Below, in pieces: positions 50,270 through 58,344 of a stretch of DNA of 64,000 nucleotides; position 1 is the first letter of the stretch, and the number at the start of each line of letters is the position of its first letter. This DNA comes from Rhodoferax sp. (GTDB taxonomy: Bacteria; Pseudomonadota; Gammaproteobacteria; Burkholderiales; Burkholderiaceae_C): assembly GCF_028689295.1 (NCBI RefSeq), contig NZ_JAQTWL010000011.1, positions 53,580 to 117,579 on the forward strand, written 5' to 3'. The translations under genes were made by a program, and so were the position numbers. Below the pieces are notes generated by a model, which was not told the DNA's origin, did not search any database, and saw only the letters and a list, made by a program, of their open reading frames with translations.

Positions 50270-51461
50270 TCAAAGTCGGGTGCTGCCAGCCTGGCCCGCC
50301 GGACGCCAGCCTATGCCACTGGTGGCGGGCCTTGCCACCTTGCTGCTGGTAGCTGTGCGCCTGGGTGCTGATGGCTGGCGACAGGTTGCCCTTTGGCTGA
50401 CCGGTCTGGTTCTGGGCGTGGCGTTGTACCACGCATCGTTCGGTTTTGCCAACGCCTACCGGCGCATGCTGCTGGCGCGCGACATGCGTGGTGTGCAGGC
50501 GCAATTGCTGTTGCTGGCATTGACCACGCTGTGCTTTGCGCCGGTTTTTGCCAATGGTACAGCCTTCGGGCAGGTGTTGGGCGGCGCCTGGGCGCCGGTG
50601 GGCGTGTCGGTGGCAGTGGGCGCGTTCATGTTCGGCATTGGCATGCAGATCGCCGGCGGTTGTGGCTCGGGCACGCTGTACACCGCGGGCGGCGGCAGCT
50701 TGCGCATGATGCTGGTGCTGGTGAGCGCCTGTGCGGGTTCGTTCTGGGCCAGCCTGCACATGGGCTGGTGGCAACAACTGCCCTCAAAAGATGCCATCGT
50801 GCTGGCCGACCTGCTGGGCTGGCGCATGGCTTTGGCGCTGCAATTGGGTATCTTCGGTTTGCTGTCATTTTTACTGTGGCGGCTGGCGCGGCCTGTCGCG
50901 CCAGTACCAAGGCCAGCGACTAACGAATCGACAACCAGCGCCGTGCTGGCGCGGGTATTTTCTGGCCCCTGGCCGGTCATGGTCGCTGCCGTGGTGCTCG
51001 CACTCGGGAACGTGAGCACGTTGCTGCTGGCGGGTCATCCGTGGTCAATCACCTGGGGTTTCACGCTCTGGGGGGCCAAGGTGGCCGGGTGGCTGGGCTG
51101 GCGGCCAGCGCCCGACGGCTTCTGGCAGGGTGACTTTCAAAGCGGCGCGCTGGCTGGCGGTGTGCTCGATGACACCACGTCGATGATGGACCTGGCCATC
51201 ATGCTGGGTGCTTTGTGTGCCGCGTCGCTGGCTGGTCGGTTCGCACCGCGCTGGGACTTTCCTTGGCGCTCGCTGCTGGCCGCGCTGCTCGGCGGTCTGC
51301 TGCTGGGTTACGGCTCGCGCATTGCCTATGGCTGCAATATTGGCGCGTTTGTGTCGGGGGTGGCCTCGGGCAGCCTGCATGGCTGGTTGTGGATTACCGC
51401 GGCCTTGCCGGGTACCTGGTTGGGCATTCGCCTGCGCCGGCGATTTGGCATGGCGGATTGA
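50253..51461 (+). CDS. YeeE/YedE (TsuA-like) sulfur-compound transporter
   Basis: About 402 residues, with nine or ten transmembrane segments. The two inverted-repeat signature loops are FGIGMQIAGGCGSGTLYTAGGG and GYGSRIAYGCNIGAFVSGVASGSLHGW, each with a conserved Cys (GGCGSG and YGCNIG). This is the thiosulfate-uptake family; a subgroup (YedE/FdhT) is linked to selenium metabolism. It could bring thiosulfate or another S/Se species into the cell. The start is uncertain: the ATG at 50253 overlaps the DUF302 gene by 17 bp, and MPLVAGL at 50313 is an alternative. Last gene of the cytochrome operon. Confidence 0.88.
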   Translation: MPPAVSQSRVLPAWPAGRQPMPLVAGLATLLLVAVRLGADGWRQVALWLTGLVLGVALYHASFGFANAYRRMLLARDMRGVQAQLLLLALTTLCFAPVFANGTAFGQVLGGAWAPVGVSVAVGAFMFGIGMQIAGGCGSGTLYTAGGGSLRMMLVLVSACAGSFWASLHMGWWQQLPSKDAIVLADLLGWRMALALQLGIFGLLSFLLWRLARPVAPVPRPATNESTTSAVLARVFSGPWPVMVAAVVLALGNVSTLLLAGHPWSITWGFTLWGAKVAGWLGWRPAPDGFWQGDFQSGALAGGVLDDTTSMMDLAIMLGALCAASLAGRFAPRWDFPWRSLLAALLGGLLLGYGSRIAYGCNIGAFVSGVASGSLHGWLWITAALPGTWLGIRLRRRFGMAD

Positions 51462-51515
51462 GTTAATGCCCGGGTCGGGTTTCTGTAGGAAGTCATAGGC
51501 ATGTCACATCGTGTT

Positions 51516-51989
51516 TCACAAGTTCAGTTCGCCCAAACTGGCGTGATCGTCGGGACGGCGCCCCAATGGCCAGTTAAGCAGGCGCTGTTCTTGCGCGATC
51601 CGTACATCATTGATGCTGGCAAAACGACGTTGCATGAGGCCTTGCCGGTTGAATTCCCAGTTTTCGTTGCCATAGCTTCGGAACCATTGACCGGAATCAT
51701 CGTGCCATTCGTAGGCAAAACGGACGGCAATACGGTCGTCGGCAAACGCCCATAATTCCTTGATCAAACGATATTCCAGCTCTTTGGCCCATTTACGCTG
51801 TAGAAATTGACGGACTTGATCGCGACCCTGCGGAAATTCACCGCGATTGCGCCAGAGCGTGTCTTCGGTATATACCAGCGACACGCGATCTGGATCGCGT
51901 GAGTTCCAGGCATCTTCGGCCATGCGAACTTTCTGCGCAGCAGAATCAGCGGTAAAGGGTGGCACAGGGGCTTTGATCTCAGAGGTCAT
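51516..51989 (-). CDS. DUF1348 (NTF2-like) protein
   Basis: 157-residue cone-like NTF2/SnoaL-fold protein with the DUF1348 pattern [63 protein letters not shown] and [27 protein letters not shown]. The fold supports small-molecule binding or isomerase/hydrolase chemistry; no known reaction. AGGAAAAC precedes the ATG. It starts 13 bp downstream of the PNPOx-reductase gene, hence one operon, and converges on the YeeE/YedE gene. Confidence 0.9.
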   Translation of the reverse strand: MTSEIKAPVPPFTADSAAQKVRMAEDAWNSRDPDRVSLVYTEDTLWRNRGEFPQGRDQVRQFLQRKWAKELEYRLIKELWAFADDRIAVRFAYEWHDDSGQWFRSYGNENWEFNRQGLMQRRFASINDVRIAQEQRLLNWPLGRRPDDHASLGELNL

Positions 51990-52002
51990 GATGTTTTCCT
52001 GG

Positions 52003-53289
52003 TTAAATAAATCGTTCAGACTGCACCCGTTCGTCGGCAATGCCGAGTCGCCGGGCGGTTTTGCGCACGTCGTCAATCAAGCGGTCCGGGCCGCAAACGT
52101 AAATGATTGCATCGGCAGATACGCTACCCAACACCAATGACACATCCAGCCGGTTTGGCTCTGACGTCTGGCTGAAATAGAACCGGCATCGACTCGGAAA
52201 ATGCCGCCGCAAATCTTCGACAAATGCCATTTCTTCAGGTGCTTTGCCAGCGTAATGCAGTTGAAAACTCAGGCCGCGTGCTGCCAGTTCGTCAGCCATT
52301 GCCTTGATTGGTGTAATACCAATGCCCCCTGCAATCAATAATGCCGGGCGACTGTCCTCGTGCAGCGGAAAATGGTTGCCAGGCACGTCGACGTTGAGGC
52401 GCGTGCCTAGTTGCCATCCGTCATGCAATGCGCGGGAGCCGCCATCGCCATTGACGATCCGGAAAACTGCAATGCGGTACTGACGCAAGTCGTCATCGGC
52501 GGTGGTCAACGAATAAGTGCGAGAGGTGATACCGCCATCAGGCATCGCAACTGGCACGCGGATATGCGCCCCAGCCCGGTACGGTGGCAACGCTTCGCCA
52601 TTGGTATGCCGTAGCTCATAGGTTCGAATGTCCGGTGTCAATTGCTGTAGGCCGACGACGGTCAATGGCAATGCGCCATTTCCAAGAGTCTCTGGGATTT
52701 TCTCGGCGGCAGGAACTGGCTGTGGCAGTTTGGCCCCAAGGAGCAGCGCATCTACTTCTTGCTGGCTGTAGCGTGGGGTGATGTATTTGGGACAATTCCA
52801 GTCAAATGCTTCAACGTGGATGACGATACCGCGCTCCACAGGCGCGCGGGACTCGGGTGATTCCAGTTGCGCCAGCAGTTCTGGCTCGTTGAGCTCGTCC
52901 ACCATTCGCGCCCGGCCCCAGATTTTCAGACGTCGTTGTTGCGGGTAGTCCATCAGCAACAGGCTGACACGGTCGTCACCGCGAAGATTTCCCACCGAGA
53001 TGTACTGCCGGTTGCCGCTGAAATCTGCGTAACCGAGGGTCCGATCGTCCAGCACCTTCAAGAATCCCGCCTGCCCGCCCCGATGCTGCACGTAGGGCCA
53101 GCCAGTCTGGCTCACGGTGGCCTGATAAAAGCTGTCGCGTTCGGTTATAAAAGCCCGCTCGACTGCACTCAGTGCTGGCACCTCAGTTTCCCCAAGCTCT
53201 GTTGACCGATACGCAGATCGGCTACCCATTTCGGTTTGAACCGCCTGTACATCCGGGGTAAAACTGATTTTTGCAAACGCCATGGCCAT
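52003..53289 (-). CDS. PNPOx-like/ferredoxin-NADP reductase fusion oxidoreductase
   Basis: 428 residues. The N-terminal pyridoxamine-phosphate-oxidase-like FMN domain covers about 40-200 ([26 protein letters not shown] to [13 protein letters not shown]). A C-terminal FAD/NAD(P) reductase unit follows: [12 protein letters not shown] (R-x-Y-S), [19 protein letters not shown] and [13 protein letters not shown]. Similar proteins have a terminal plant-type 2Fe-2S domain with four Cys; this one ends at RVQSERFI, so it lacks it. It may hand electrons from NAD(P)H through FAD to the FMN domain directly. GGAG precedes the ATG. It is paired with the DUF1348 gene and probably governed by the LysR regulator at 54.1 kb. 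Confidence 0.88.
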   Translation of the reverse strand: MAMAFAKISFTPDVQAVQTEMGSRSAYRSTELGETEVPALSAVERAFITERDSFYQATVSQTGWPYVQHRGGQAGFLKVLDDRTLGYADFSGNRQYISVGNLRGDDRVSLLLMDYPQQRRLKIWGRARMVDELNEPELLAQLESPESRAPVERGIVIHVEAFDWNCPKYITPRYSQQEVDALLLGAKLPQPVPAAEKIPETLGNGALPLTVVGLQQLTPDIRTYELRHTNGEALPPYRAGAHIRVPVAMPDGGITSRTYSLTTADDDLRQYRIAVFRIVNGDGGSRALHDGWQLGTRLNVDVPGNHFPLHEDSRPALLIAGGIGITPIKAMADELAARGLSFQLHYAGKAPEEMAFVEDLRRHFPSRCRFYFSQTSEPNRLDVSLVLGSVSADAIIYVCGPDRLIDDVRKTARRLGIADERVQSERFI

Positions 53290-53448
53290 GACCTTGCTCC
53301 TTAAATTTGAATTGAAACATTGGCATTTGCCTGGGCATTGCCACCAGGCGCGCTGGATGGACATAACGCCTTGATGTGGTACCCATTGAGCAGCAATAGT
53401 CCGTGCAAGGTTCAATCTTGAACCTTGCACTTTGCGTGGGCGATTTGG

Positions 53449-53994
53449 TCAGGCTGCCAATTTCAGCGCCACTTTCGGGAAGTCGATCTCAACCCGACTG
53501 GATTTACCGAGGATGTTGGTCAGTATGTTCATGCCAACGTGGGTGATCACCTCAACGATGTCAGCATCGCTGTAGCCGACATCACGCATCGATTGCAACT
53601 CCATATTGGTGACCTCGCCATTGTGCTCAGCCAGAGCGCGGGCAAATTTGACTGCAACAGAGGCTTTGACATCCATGCTGGAGCCAGCCCGGTTGGCTTC
53701 AATTTCTGCCCCACTCAAACCAGCCTTGCGGCCAATCGCAGAGTGGGCAGACAGACAGTACTCACATTGGTTTTTTTGCGCCAGTGCCAGCGCGATGCGT
53801 TCGCGGGTGGCCGCGTCCAGTGAACCCTTGTTGGCAATGTGATGCAAGCCGAGAAAGGCCTTCAGGGCATCCGGTGAATGGGCGAACACCCGCAAGAAAT
53901 TTGGCACCATGCCCAGCTGGCTTTGAATCGCGTCCAACAAGCTGCGTTGTTCGGTGTTGGCGTTTTCGTTGCTGACGGCAGTAATACGGCTCAT
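53449..53994 (-). CDS. Carboxymuconolactone decarboxylase-family (AhpD-like) protein
   Basis: 181 residues. The AhpD-type redox motif is C77-EY-C80-LSAH84, after RERIALALAQKNQ, with the second half EVTNMELQSMRDVGYSDADIVEVITHVGMNILTNIL. It likely reduces peroxides or acts on reactive electrophiles. GGAGAATTTAT precedes the ATG. It is divergent from the LysR gene and upstream of the PNPOx-reductase on the same strand (159-bp gap). LysR control of the whole three-gene set is a reasonable inference. Compare the more distant AhpD-like protein at 34.3 kb. Confidence 0.9.
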   Translation of the reverse strand: MSRITAVSNENANTEQRSLLDAIQSQLGMVPNFLRVFAHSPDALKAFLGLHHIANKGSLDAATRERIALALAQKNQCEYCLSAHSAIGRKAGLSGAEIEANRAGSSMDVKASVAVKFARALAEHNGEVTNMELQSMRDVGYSDADIVEVITHVGMNILTNILGKSSRVEIDFPKVALKLAA

Positions 53995-54121
53995 ATAAAT
54001 TCTCCAAAAATGGTTGCTTGACCTGTGAGAAATTCAGCAGGTGGACATAGTGTGTCTTGTTCCAATAAAGTTAAGAATACATAAAATTATCAATTTACTA
54101 TTCCATTAATCGGAACACTAA

Positions 54122-55015
54122 ATGAATCGATTTCACTTGATGAGTGTGTACATCGCGGTAGTTGAGAGCCAAGGATTTGCTGGCGGTGCCCGAAAGCTGC
54201 ATATGTCACCACCCGCAGTGACGCGCGCGGTGGCAGCTCTGGAAGACCGTTTGAGCGTCAAATTGTTGAACCGCACCACCCGCTATGTGAGGATGACCGA
54301 GGCTGGCCAGAAATACTATGAGGATGCCAAACAGATCATCGCTTTGACCAATGAAGCCGATGATGCCGCTTTGGGTATCCATGCCGAGCCGCGAGGTCAA
54401 TTGACGGTCACGGCCTCGGTATTGTTTGGTCGGCTGTATGTGATGCCAGTCATCATTGAGTTCCTGCGCCGATATCCGGCAATGAAAGTCAATGCGCTGT
54501 TTGTTGACCGGGTTGTCAACATGCTGGAGGAAGGTGTGGACATGGCGATCCGCATTGCCGAACTGCCGGACTCATCGTACCGGGCGCAGCGAGTCGGCTC
54601 AGCAAGGAGGGTGTTGTGCGCATCACCCGACTATTTGGACAAGCACGGCATTCCGCAAACGCCACAGGATTTACACACGCATCAAGTTATCCTTGCGCGA
54701 GGCTTGAATCCAAATGATGAAATGCGTTTTCTGCGCGACGGCCAAACACAGACGATCAAGTTACAACCGATATTGAGTGTCAGTGACAACGACTCGGCAG
54801 CTAATGCGGCCATGGCCGGGATGGGTATTACCCGCTTGCTGACCTACCAAATTGCCGAACCGCTACACGTTGGCAAACTGAAGATCGTGCTCAGCGAATT
54901 CGAAAGCCCCCCAGTACCGATCCACATCATGCACCGTGAAGGTCGTCATTCGTCGGCGAAAGTCCGTTCGTTCGTCGATTCGATGGCCTCGCATTTGCGC
55001 ACACTGCATTTTTGA
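54122..55015 (+). CDS. LysR-family transcriptional regulator
   Basis: 297 residues. An N-terminal winged helix (residues 1-60, MSVYIAVVESQGFAGGARKLHMSPPAVTRAVAALEDRLSVKLLNRTTRYVRMTEAG) is followed by a LysR substrate-binding domain (LTVTASVLFGRLYVMPVIIEFLRRYP, GVDMAIRIAELPDSSYRAQRVGSARRVLCASPDYL). The family binds a small effector and typically controls the divergent operon. Here that is the AhpD-like gene, 127 bp away, and perhaps the PNPOx-DUF1348 pair. Base use in 52-57 kb looks more AT-rich than the flanks, consistent with later acquisition. Confidence 0.93.
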   Translation: MNRFHLMSVYIAVVESQGFAGGARKLHMSPPAVTRAVAALEDRLSVKLLNRTTRYVRMTEAGQKYYEDAKQIIALTNEADDAALGIHAEPRGQLTVTASVLFGRLYVMPVIIEFLRRYPAMKVNALFVDRVVNMLEEGVDMAIRIAELPDSSYRAQRVGSARRVLCASPDYLDKHGIPQTPQDLHTHQVILARGLNPNDEMRFLRDGQTQTIKLQPILSVSDNDSAANAAMAGMGITRLLTYQIAEPLHVGKLKIVLSEFESPPVPIHIMHREGRHSSAKVRSFVDSMASHLRTLHF

Positions 55016-55028
55016 CCTGTCGATTGTC

Positions 55029-55871
55029 TCAATCCGGATTCTGGCGTGCCATTTTTTCACCATTGAGCCACTGCGTTGGCGAACAACCTAGCTTTCGAAT
55101 AAACGCACGTGTGAGTGCATTGGCACTGCCGTAGCCGACATTGTCAGCCACGTGTTTGAGCTGTAAGCCTTGCTTGAGCAGCCGCTGCGCTGCCATGACT
55201 CGCCAAGTCGCCATATAGTTCGCCGGAGTTTCGCCGGTGATGGTACGGAACCGCACGACAAAGCGCGCACGTGACATACCTGCCAATGCGGCCAAACTCA
55301 TCAGATTGCGCTTGCTGGCGGGGTCTTCATGAATGGCTGCAATGGCTTTGGCAAGTCGCGCATCAGCCAGCCCCGCCAATGTGCCGCCCTGAGTTAAACC
55401 CTGGTCAATGCAATGGCGCAACAGCCGGATCATCAGCACCTCACACAGACGATCAAGCACTGCCTGACGGCCGTCATTGTTGGCAAAGGCTTCATCAAAC
55501 ATCAACCCCAACAGTTCGTGCGCACCTGGCAAAGCAGATAGTTCAATCATCACAAGATCGGGCAAGGAGTCGGCTACCGGATTTCTGCGCCCCCCGCCAA
55601 ACTGAACCGTCGCACACACGATGTCCGCGCCAGTGCGTTCATCCGCTATCAACCGGTGAGTATGAGGACGTGGCAAAAACAACAAGGTGGGTTCTATGAC
55701 ATCTAAAACTTGCTGTTTCACACCAATGATCCGCACCGGACCGCGCCTGATGAGATGAATATGTCCATGCAGGCTATCTTGCGCAAAGTCATGAATGCCA
55801 CAGATGTTGCCAGTGTAAAAAACACTCGCGTGCAGCGAAAAGTGCTCAAGTAATGCGGAGAGTCTGTCCAT
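55029..55871 (-). CDS. AraC-family regulator with cupin-like sensor domain (paralogue 2)
   Basis: 280 residues, closely similar throughout to the AraC gene at 47.4 kb: FSLHASVFYTGNICGIHDF, GHIHLIRRGPVRIIGV, LLFLPRPHTHRLIADE in the sensor, and two helix-turn-helix units ending in HVADNVGYGSANALTRAFIRKLGCSPTQWLNG. It is divergent from the YHS-domain gene. Its 13-bp gap from the end of the LysR gene gives convergent transcription. The upstream sequence shared with the paralogue's promoter (GTGTAAGAGTTGATG, minus strand) suggests shared regulation. Ligand unknown; a metal or copper link is plausible but unproven. Confidence 0.9.
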   Translation of the reverse strand: MDRLSALLEHFSLHASVFYTGNICGIHDFAQDSLHGHIHLIRRGPVRIIGVKQQVLDVIEPTLLFLPRPHTHRLIADERTGADIVCATVQFGGGRRNPVADSLPDLVMIELSALPGAHELLGLMFDEAFANNDGRQAVLDRLCEVLMIRLLRHCIDQGLTQGGTLAGLADARLAKAIAAIHEDPASKRNLMSLAALAGMSRARFVVRFRTITGETPANYMATWRVMAAQRLLKQGLQLKHVADNVGYGSANALTRAFIRKLGCSPTQWLNGEKMARQNPD

Positions 55872-56022
55872 GATATTTGAAACGAATAATCATATTTATG
55901 ATATTTTTAACTACTTTTCGTATCATTATGACCATTAAAGTTAACCCCGTCGATAGCGATGTTGCCTTACCGGTTTGCCTCACTAACGACCTTCATCAAC
56001 TCTTACACTTTTGGAAATCACC

Positions 56023-56529
56023 ATGTCTAATCAGTTTCGTGCGTCACGTCGTAATTTTGTTGCAGCCAGCGCGCTGATGACAATCGCATCATTTGCGCTC
56101 CCCGAGCTTGCTCTTGCTTATGACGAAAATTCAACAAGCGCCTTGAACGTTGATGCAAATGGCATCGCGTTAAAGGGGTATGACCCGGTGTCGTACTTCT
56201 CGCCAAGTGGTCCGGCTGCGGGTAAAGCGGAAATTTCTGCAAAACACGGCGGTGCGACCTACCAGTTCGCCAACTTGCAGAACCGTGACACATTCGCTGC
56301 CAACCCTGCCAAATACATTCCTGCCTATGGCGGCTTTTGCGCCATGGGGGTCGCACTGGAACAAAAGCTCGATGTCAATCCGCAACTTTGGCGTGTGGTT
56401 GACGGCAAGTTGTATCTCAACGTGCACAAAGAAGCGCAAACGCGCTGGCTCGAAGACGTGAAGGGCAACTTGGCGAAGTCCGACAAGAACTGGCTTCGCC
56501 TCAAGGACAAGGCTCCAAAAACGCTTTGA
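56023..56529 (+). CDS. Exported YHS-domain protein
   Basis: 168 residues. The N-terminus SRRNFVAASALMTIASFALPELALA looks like a Tat-type signal (S-R-R-N-F). The YHS domain follows: GIALKGYDPVSYFSPSGPAAGKAEISAKHGGATYQFANLQNRDTFAANPAKYIPAYGGFCAMGVA. YHS domains in copper pumps and similar exported proteins are thought to bind metal. The cysteine in FCAMG is the usual conserved position. It is divergent from AraC paralogue 2 and is followed by a glutaredoxin gene 60 bp downstream, so a metal or redox stress role is likely. Confidence 0.9.
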   Translation: MSNQFRASRRNFVAASALMTIASFALPELALAYDENSTSALNVDANGIALKGYDPVSYFSPSGPAAGKAEISAKHGGATYQFANLQNRDTFAANPAKYIPAYGGFCAMGVALEQKLDVNPQLWRVVDGKLYLNVHKEAQTRWLEDVKGNLAKSDKNWLRLKDKAPKTL

Positions 56530-56588
56530 TTTTCTTTGCTTCCTGCGCCGTACGAGGTCAAACCAAACAGCCATTCTCAAGGAAAAAA

Positions 56589-56849
56589 ATGATGATCAAT
56601 GTCACGATGTACAGCTCAGCGAGCTGTGGCTATTGCCAAAGTGCCGAGCACTTGCTCAGACGCAAAGGCGTTACCAAGATCGACAAAATTCTGGTCGATC
56701 AGGAGCCGGGGGCACGCGAAGTCATGATGCAAAAAACCGGCCAGCGTACTGTGCCGCAAATTTACGTCGGTGATTTTTACGTGGGTGGTTTTGATGATTT
56801 GACGACGCTGGACAAAGCAGGCAAGCTTGACGCATTGCTGTCCCAATAG
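56589..56849 (+). CDS. grxC: Glutaredoxin 3-like protein
   Basis: 86-residue glutaredoxin with the active site SSASC13-GY-C16 (CGYC; GrxC usually CPYC), the cis-Pro region QRTVPQIYVGDFYVGGFDDL and a closing LDKAGKLDALL helix. Dithiol type, reduced by glutathione. It is preceded by AAGGAAAAAA. It follows the YHS gene on the same strand. The replacement of Pro by Gly in the active site would lower the cysteine reactivity slightly and is a mild oddity. Another grxC may exist elsewhere in the genome. Confidence 0.92.
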   Translation: MMINVTMYSSASCGYCQSAEHLLRRKGVTKIDKILVDQEPGAREVMMQKTGQRTVPQIYVGDFYVGGFDDLTTLDKAGKLDALLSQ

Positions 56850-56982
56850 CACTTGTACGGCAGTGCAAATCAAAAACTTGCCCATGAATGCCCACGCCTA
56901 CCACTAGCCCATTGCCCAGTCAAAATTGAAGAGAACGCAGATGACATTTTCATGATGCCAAATTTTTTTTTATTTACACGCC

Positions 56983-57009
56983 GTAAGAAACCCGCTGCTG
57001 CTTCGACCA
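56983..57009 (+). promoter_or_regulatory. Predicted ECF sigma promoter of the bufferin operon
   Basis: GTAAGAA, 14 bases, CGACCA, 86 bp before the bufA ATG. It is the third occurrence of the shared motif and differs from the sigma-gene copy only at the fifth base of the -10 box. The 245-bp gap it lies in contains no supportable gene; the 56853-57083 ORF overlaps the motif and has no family likeness. Confidence 0.65.
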
Positions 57010-57094
57010 ATCCAGCAGCAGTGACCATCAAGTGGTCATTTGCTGAAAAGCGATCACTTTTTTATCCACCATTCATGCATTAAAGGACATCCTC

Positions 57095-57418
57095 ATGACA
57101 ACCGCATCCCAATCTCCTGTGACCCGCCGTACCGCCTCTGCCGCTGGCCTGGCCCTGGCCATGAGTGCCGCTTTGGGCATTGCCGCCGCGCCCACGGCTG
57201 CACAGGCTGCTGACACCGAAAAGTGCTTTGGCGTGGCGCTCAAAGGCAAAAACGACTGCAAAGCCGGTGCTGGCACCACGTGCGCTGGCACTTCCAAAGT
57301 GGACTACCAGGGCAACGCCTGGTCGATGGTGCCCAAGGGCACGTGCGAAAAAACCGTGTCCAAGACCTCACCCACCGGCCATGGCCAGCTCAAAGAGTTC
57401 AAGGAAGTCAAGGCCTGA
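57095..57418 (+). CDS. bufA1: Bufferin-type RiPP precursor (DUF2282)
   Basis: 107-residue precursor. A long signal peptide ends near TAAQA-AD, and four Cys at 44, 55, 63 and 84 lie in [21 protein letters not shown]...[16 protein letters not shown]. This is the DUF2282/bufferin 1 pattern: a secreted peptide whose cysteines are changed to thiooxazole-type groups by the DUF692 enzyme to bind copper. The PKGTCEK near the C-terminus is characteristic. AAAGGACATCC precedes the ATG. It heads bufA-bufB-bufC-doxX and has the predicted ECF promoter. Naming by analogy with characterised Caulobacter bufferins; modification is not visible here. Confidence 0.87.
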   Translation: MTTASQSPVTRRTASAAGLALAMSAALGIAAAPTAAQAADTEKCFGVALKGKNDCKAGAGTTCAGTSKVDYQGNAWSMVPKGTCEKTVSKTSPTGHGQLKEFKEVKA

Positions 57419-57447
57419 TAAGGTCACAGTCAACTGGAGCACCCGGT

Positions 57448-58344
57448 ATGGCCGCAAGCGTCATGTTGCCCCTGCTGACCCCGGGTGCAGCTGCCTCCAC
57501 TCTGCCCGCAAGGGCCGGGGTGGGGCTCAAGCCCGAGCATTTTCAGGACATTCTGGCCACCGAGCCCGACATCGGCTTCTTCGAAGTCCATGCCGAAAAT
57601 TACATGGTGGCCGGCGGGCCGTTTCACCATTACCTGACCCGTATCCGCGAGCGCTACCCGCTCTCGATCCACGGCGTCGGCCTGTCCATTGGCGCCGATG
57701 CGCCGCTGGATACCGACCATCTGGATGCGCTGGCGATGCTGCTCAAGCGTTACCAGCCGCAATCCTTTTCCGAGCACCTGGCCTGGTCCACCCATGGCAA
57801 GGCGTTTCTGAACGACCTGCTGCCGTTGCCGTACAACACGGCCAGCTTGCAGCGGGTGTGCGACCACATCGACCAGGTGCAGGTGCACCTGCAGCGGCGC
57901 ATGTTGCTGGAAAATCCGGCCACTTATGTCGAGTTTGCGGCGTCCACCTGGGAAGAGGGCGCCTTTTTGACCGAGGTGGTGCGCCGCACCGGTTGCGGTT
58001 TGCTGCTGGACGTGAACAACGTGCATGTGTGCAGCATCAACCACCAGCGTGATGCGCACGCCGCCATCCGTGCCATGCCGCTGCACGCGGTGGGCGAGAT
58101 TCACCTGGCCGGCTTTGCCGATCAAACCGATGGCAACGGCGATCCGCTGCTGATCGACAGCCACGGCGCGCCAGTGGCGCAGGCGGTGTGGGCGCTTTAT
58201 GACTTCACGCTGGGACTGACCGGCGCCCAGCCCACCTTGCTTGAGCGTGACAACGACATCCCGGTCTGGCCGGTGCTGCTCTCGGAAGCCGGTTTGGCCG
58301 AGCAGCGTTTGCAAATGCTGCTGGCTGAAGAGGTCATGGCATGA
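57448..58344 (+). CDS. bufB: DUF692 multinuclear iron oxidase, bufferin maturase
   Basis: 298-residue TIM-barrel enzyme of the MbnB/TglH-like DUF692 group, which uses an iron cluster to modify cysteines of a precursor peptide. Likely ligands lie in [50 protein letters not shown] and GEIHLAGF. The start MAASVMLPL has GGAG 9 nt upstream. It is 29 bp from bufA and overlaps bufC by ATGA. It acts on BufA before export. The longer track start lies inside bufA and is rejected. Confidence 0.93.
   Translation: MAASVMLPLLTPGAAASTLPARAGVGLKPEHFQDILATEPDIGFFEVHAENYMVAGGPFHHYLTRIRERYPLSIHGVGLSIGADAPLDTDHLDALAMLLKRYQPQSFSEHLAWSTHGKAFLNDLLPLPYNTASLQRVCDHIDQVQVHLQRRMLLENPATYVEFAASTWEEGAFLTEVVRRTGCGLLLDVNNVHVCSINHQRDAHAAIRAMPLHAVGEIHLAGFADQTDGNGDPLLIDSHGAPVAQAVWALYDFTLGLTGAQPTLLERDNDIPVWPVLLSEAGLAEQRLQMLLAEEVMA

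Noticed and set aside
55994-56008. GTGTAAGAGTTGATG on the minus strand as a fourth ECF promoter
   Set aside because: The next CG-type box (CGTTAG) is only 11 bases away and does not match the N14 spacing; kept only as a possible regulator site.
56853-57083. 76-aa ORF upstream of bufA
   Set aside because: It runs through the predicted promoter, has no good ribosome site and no family likeness.
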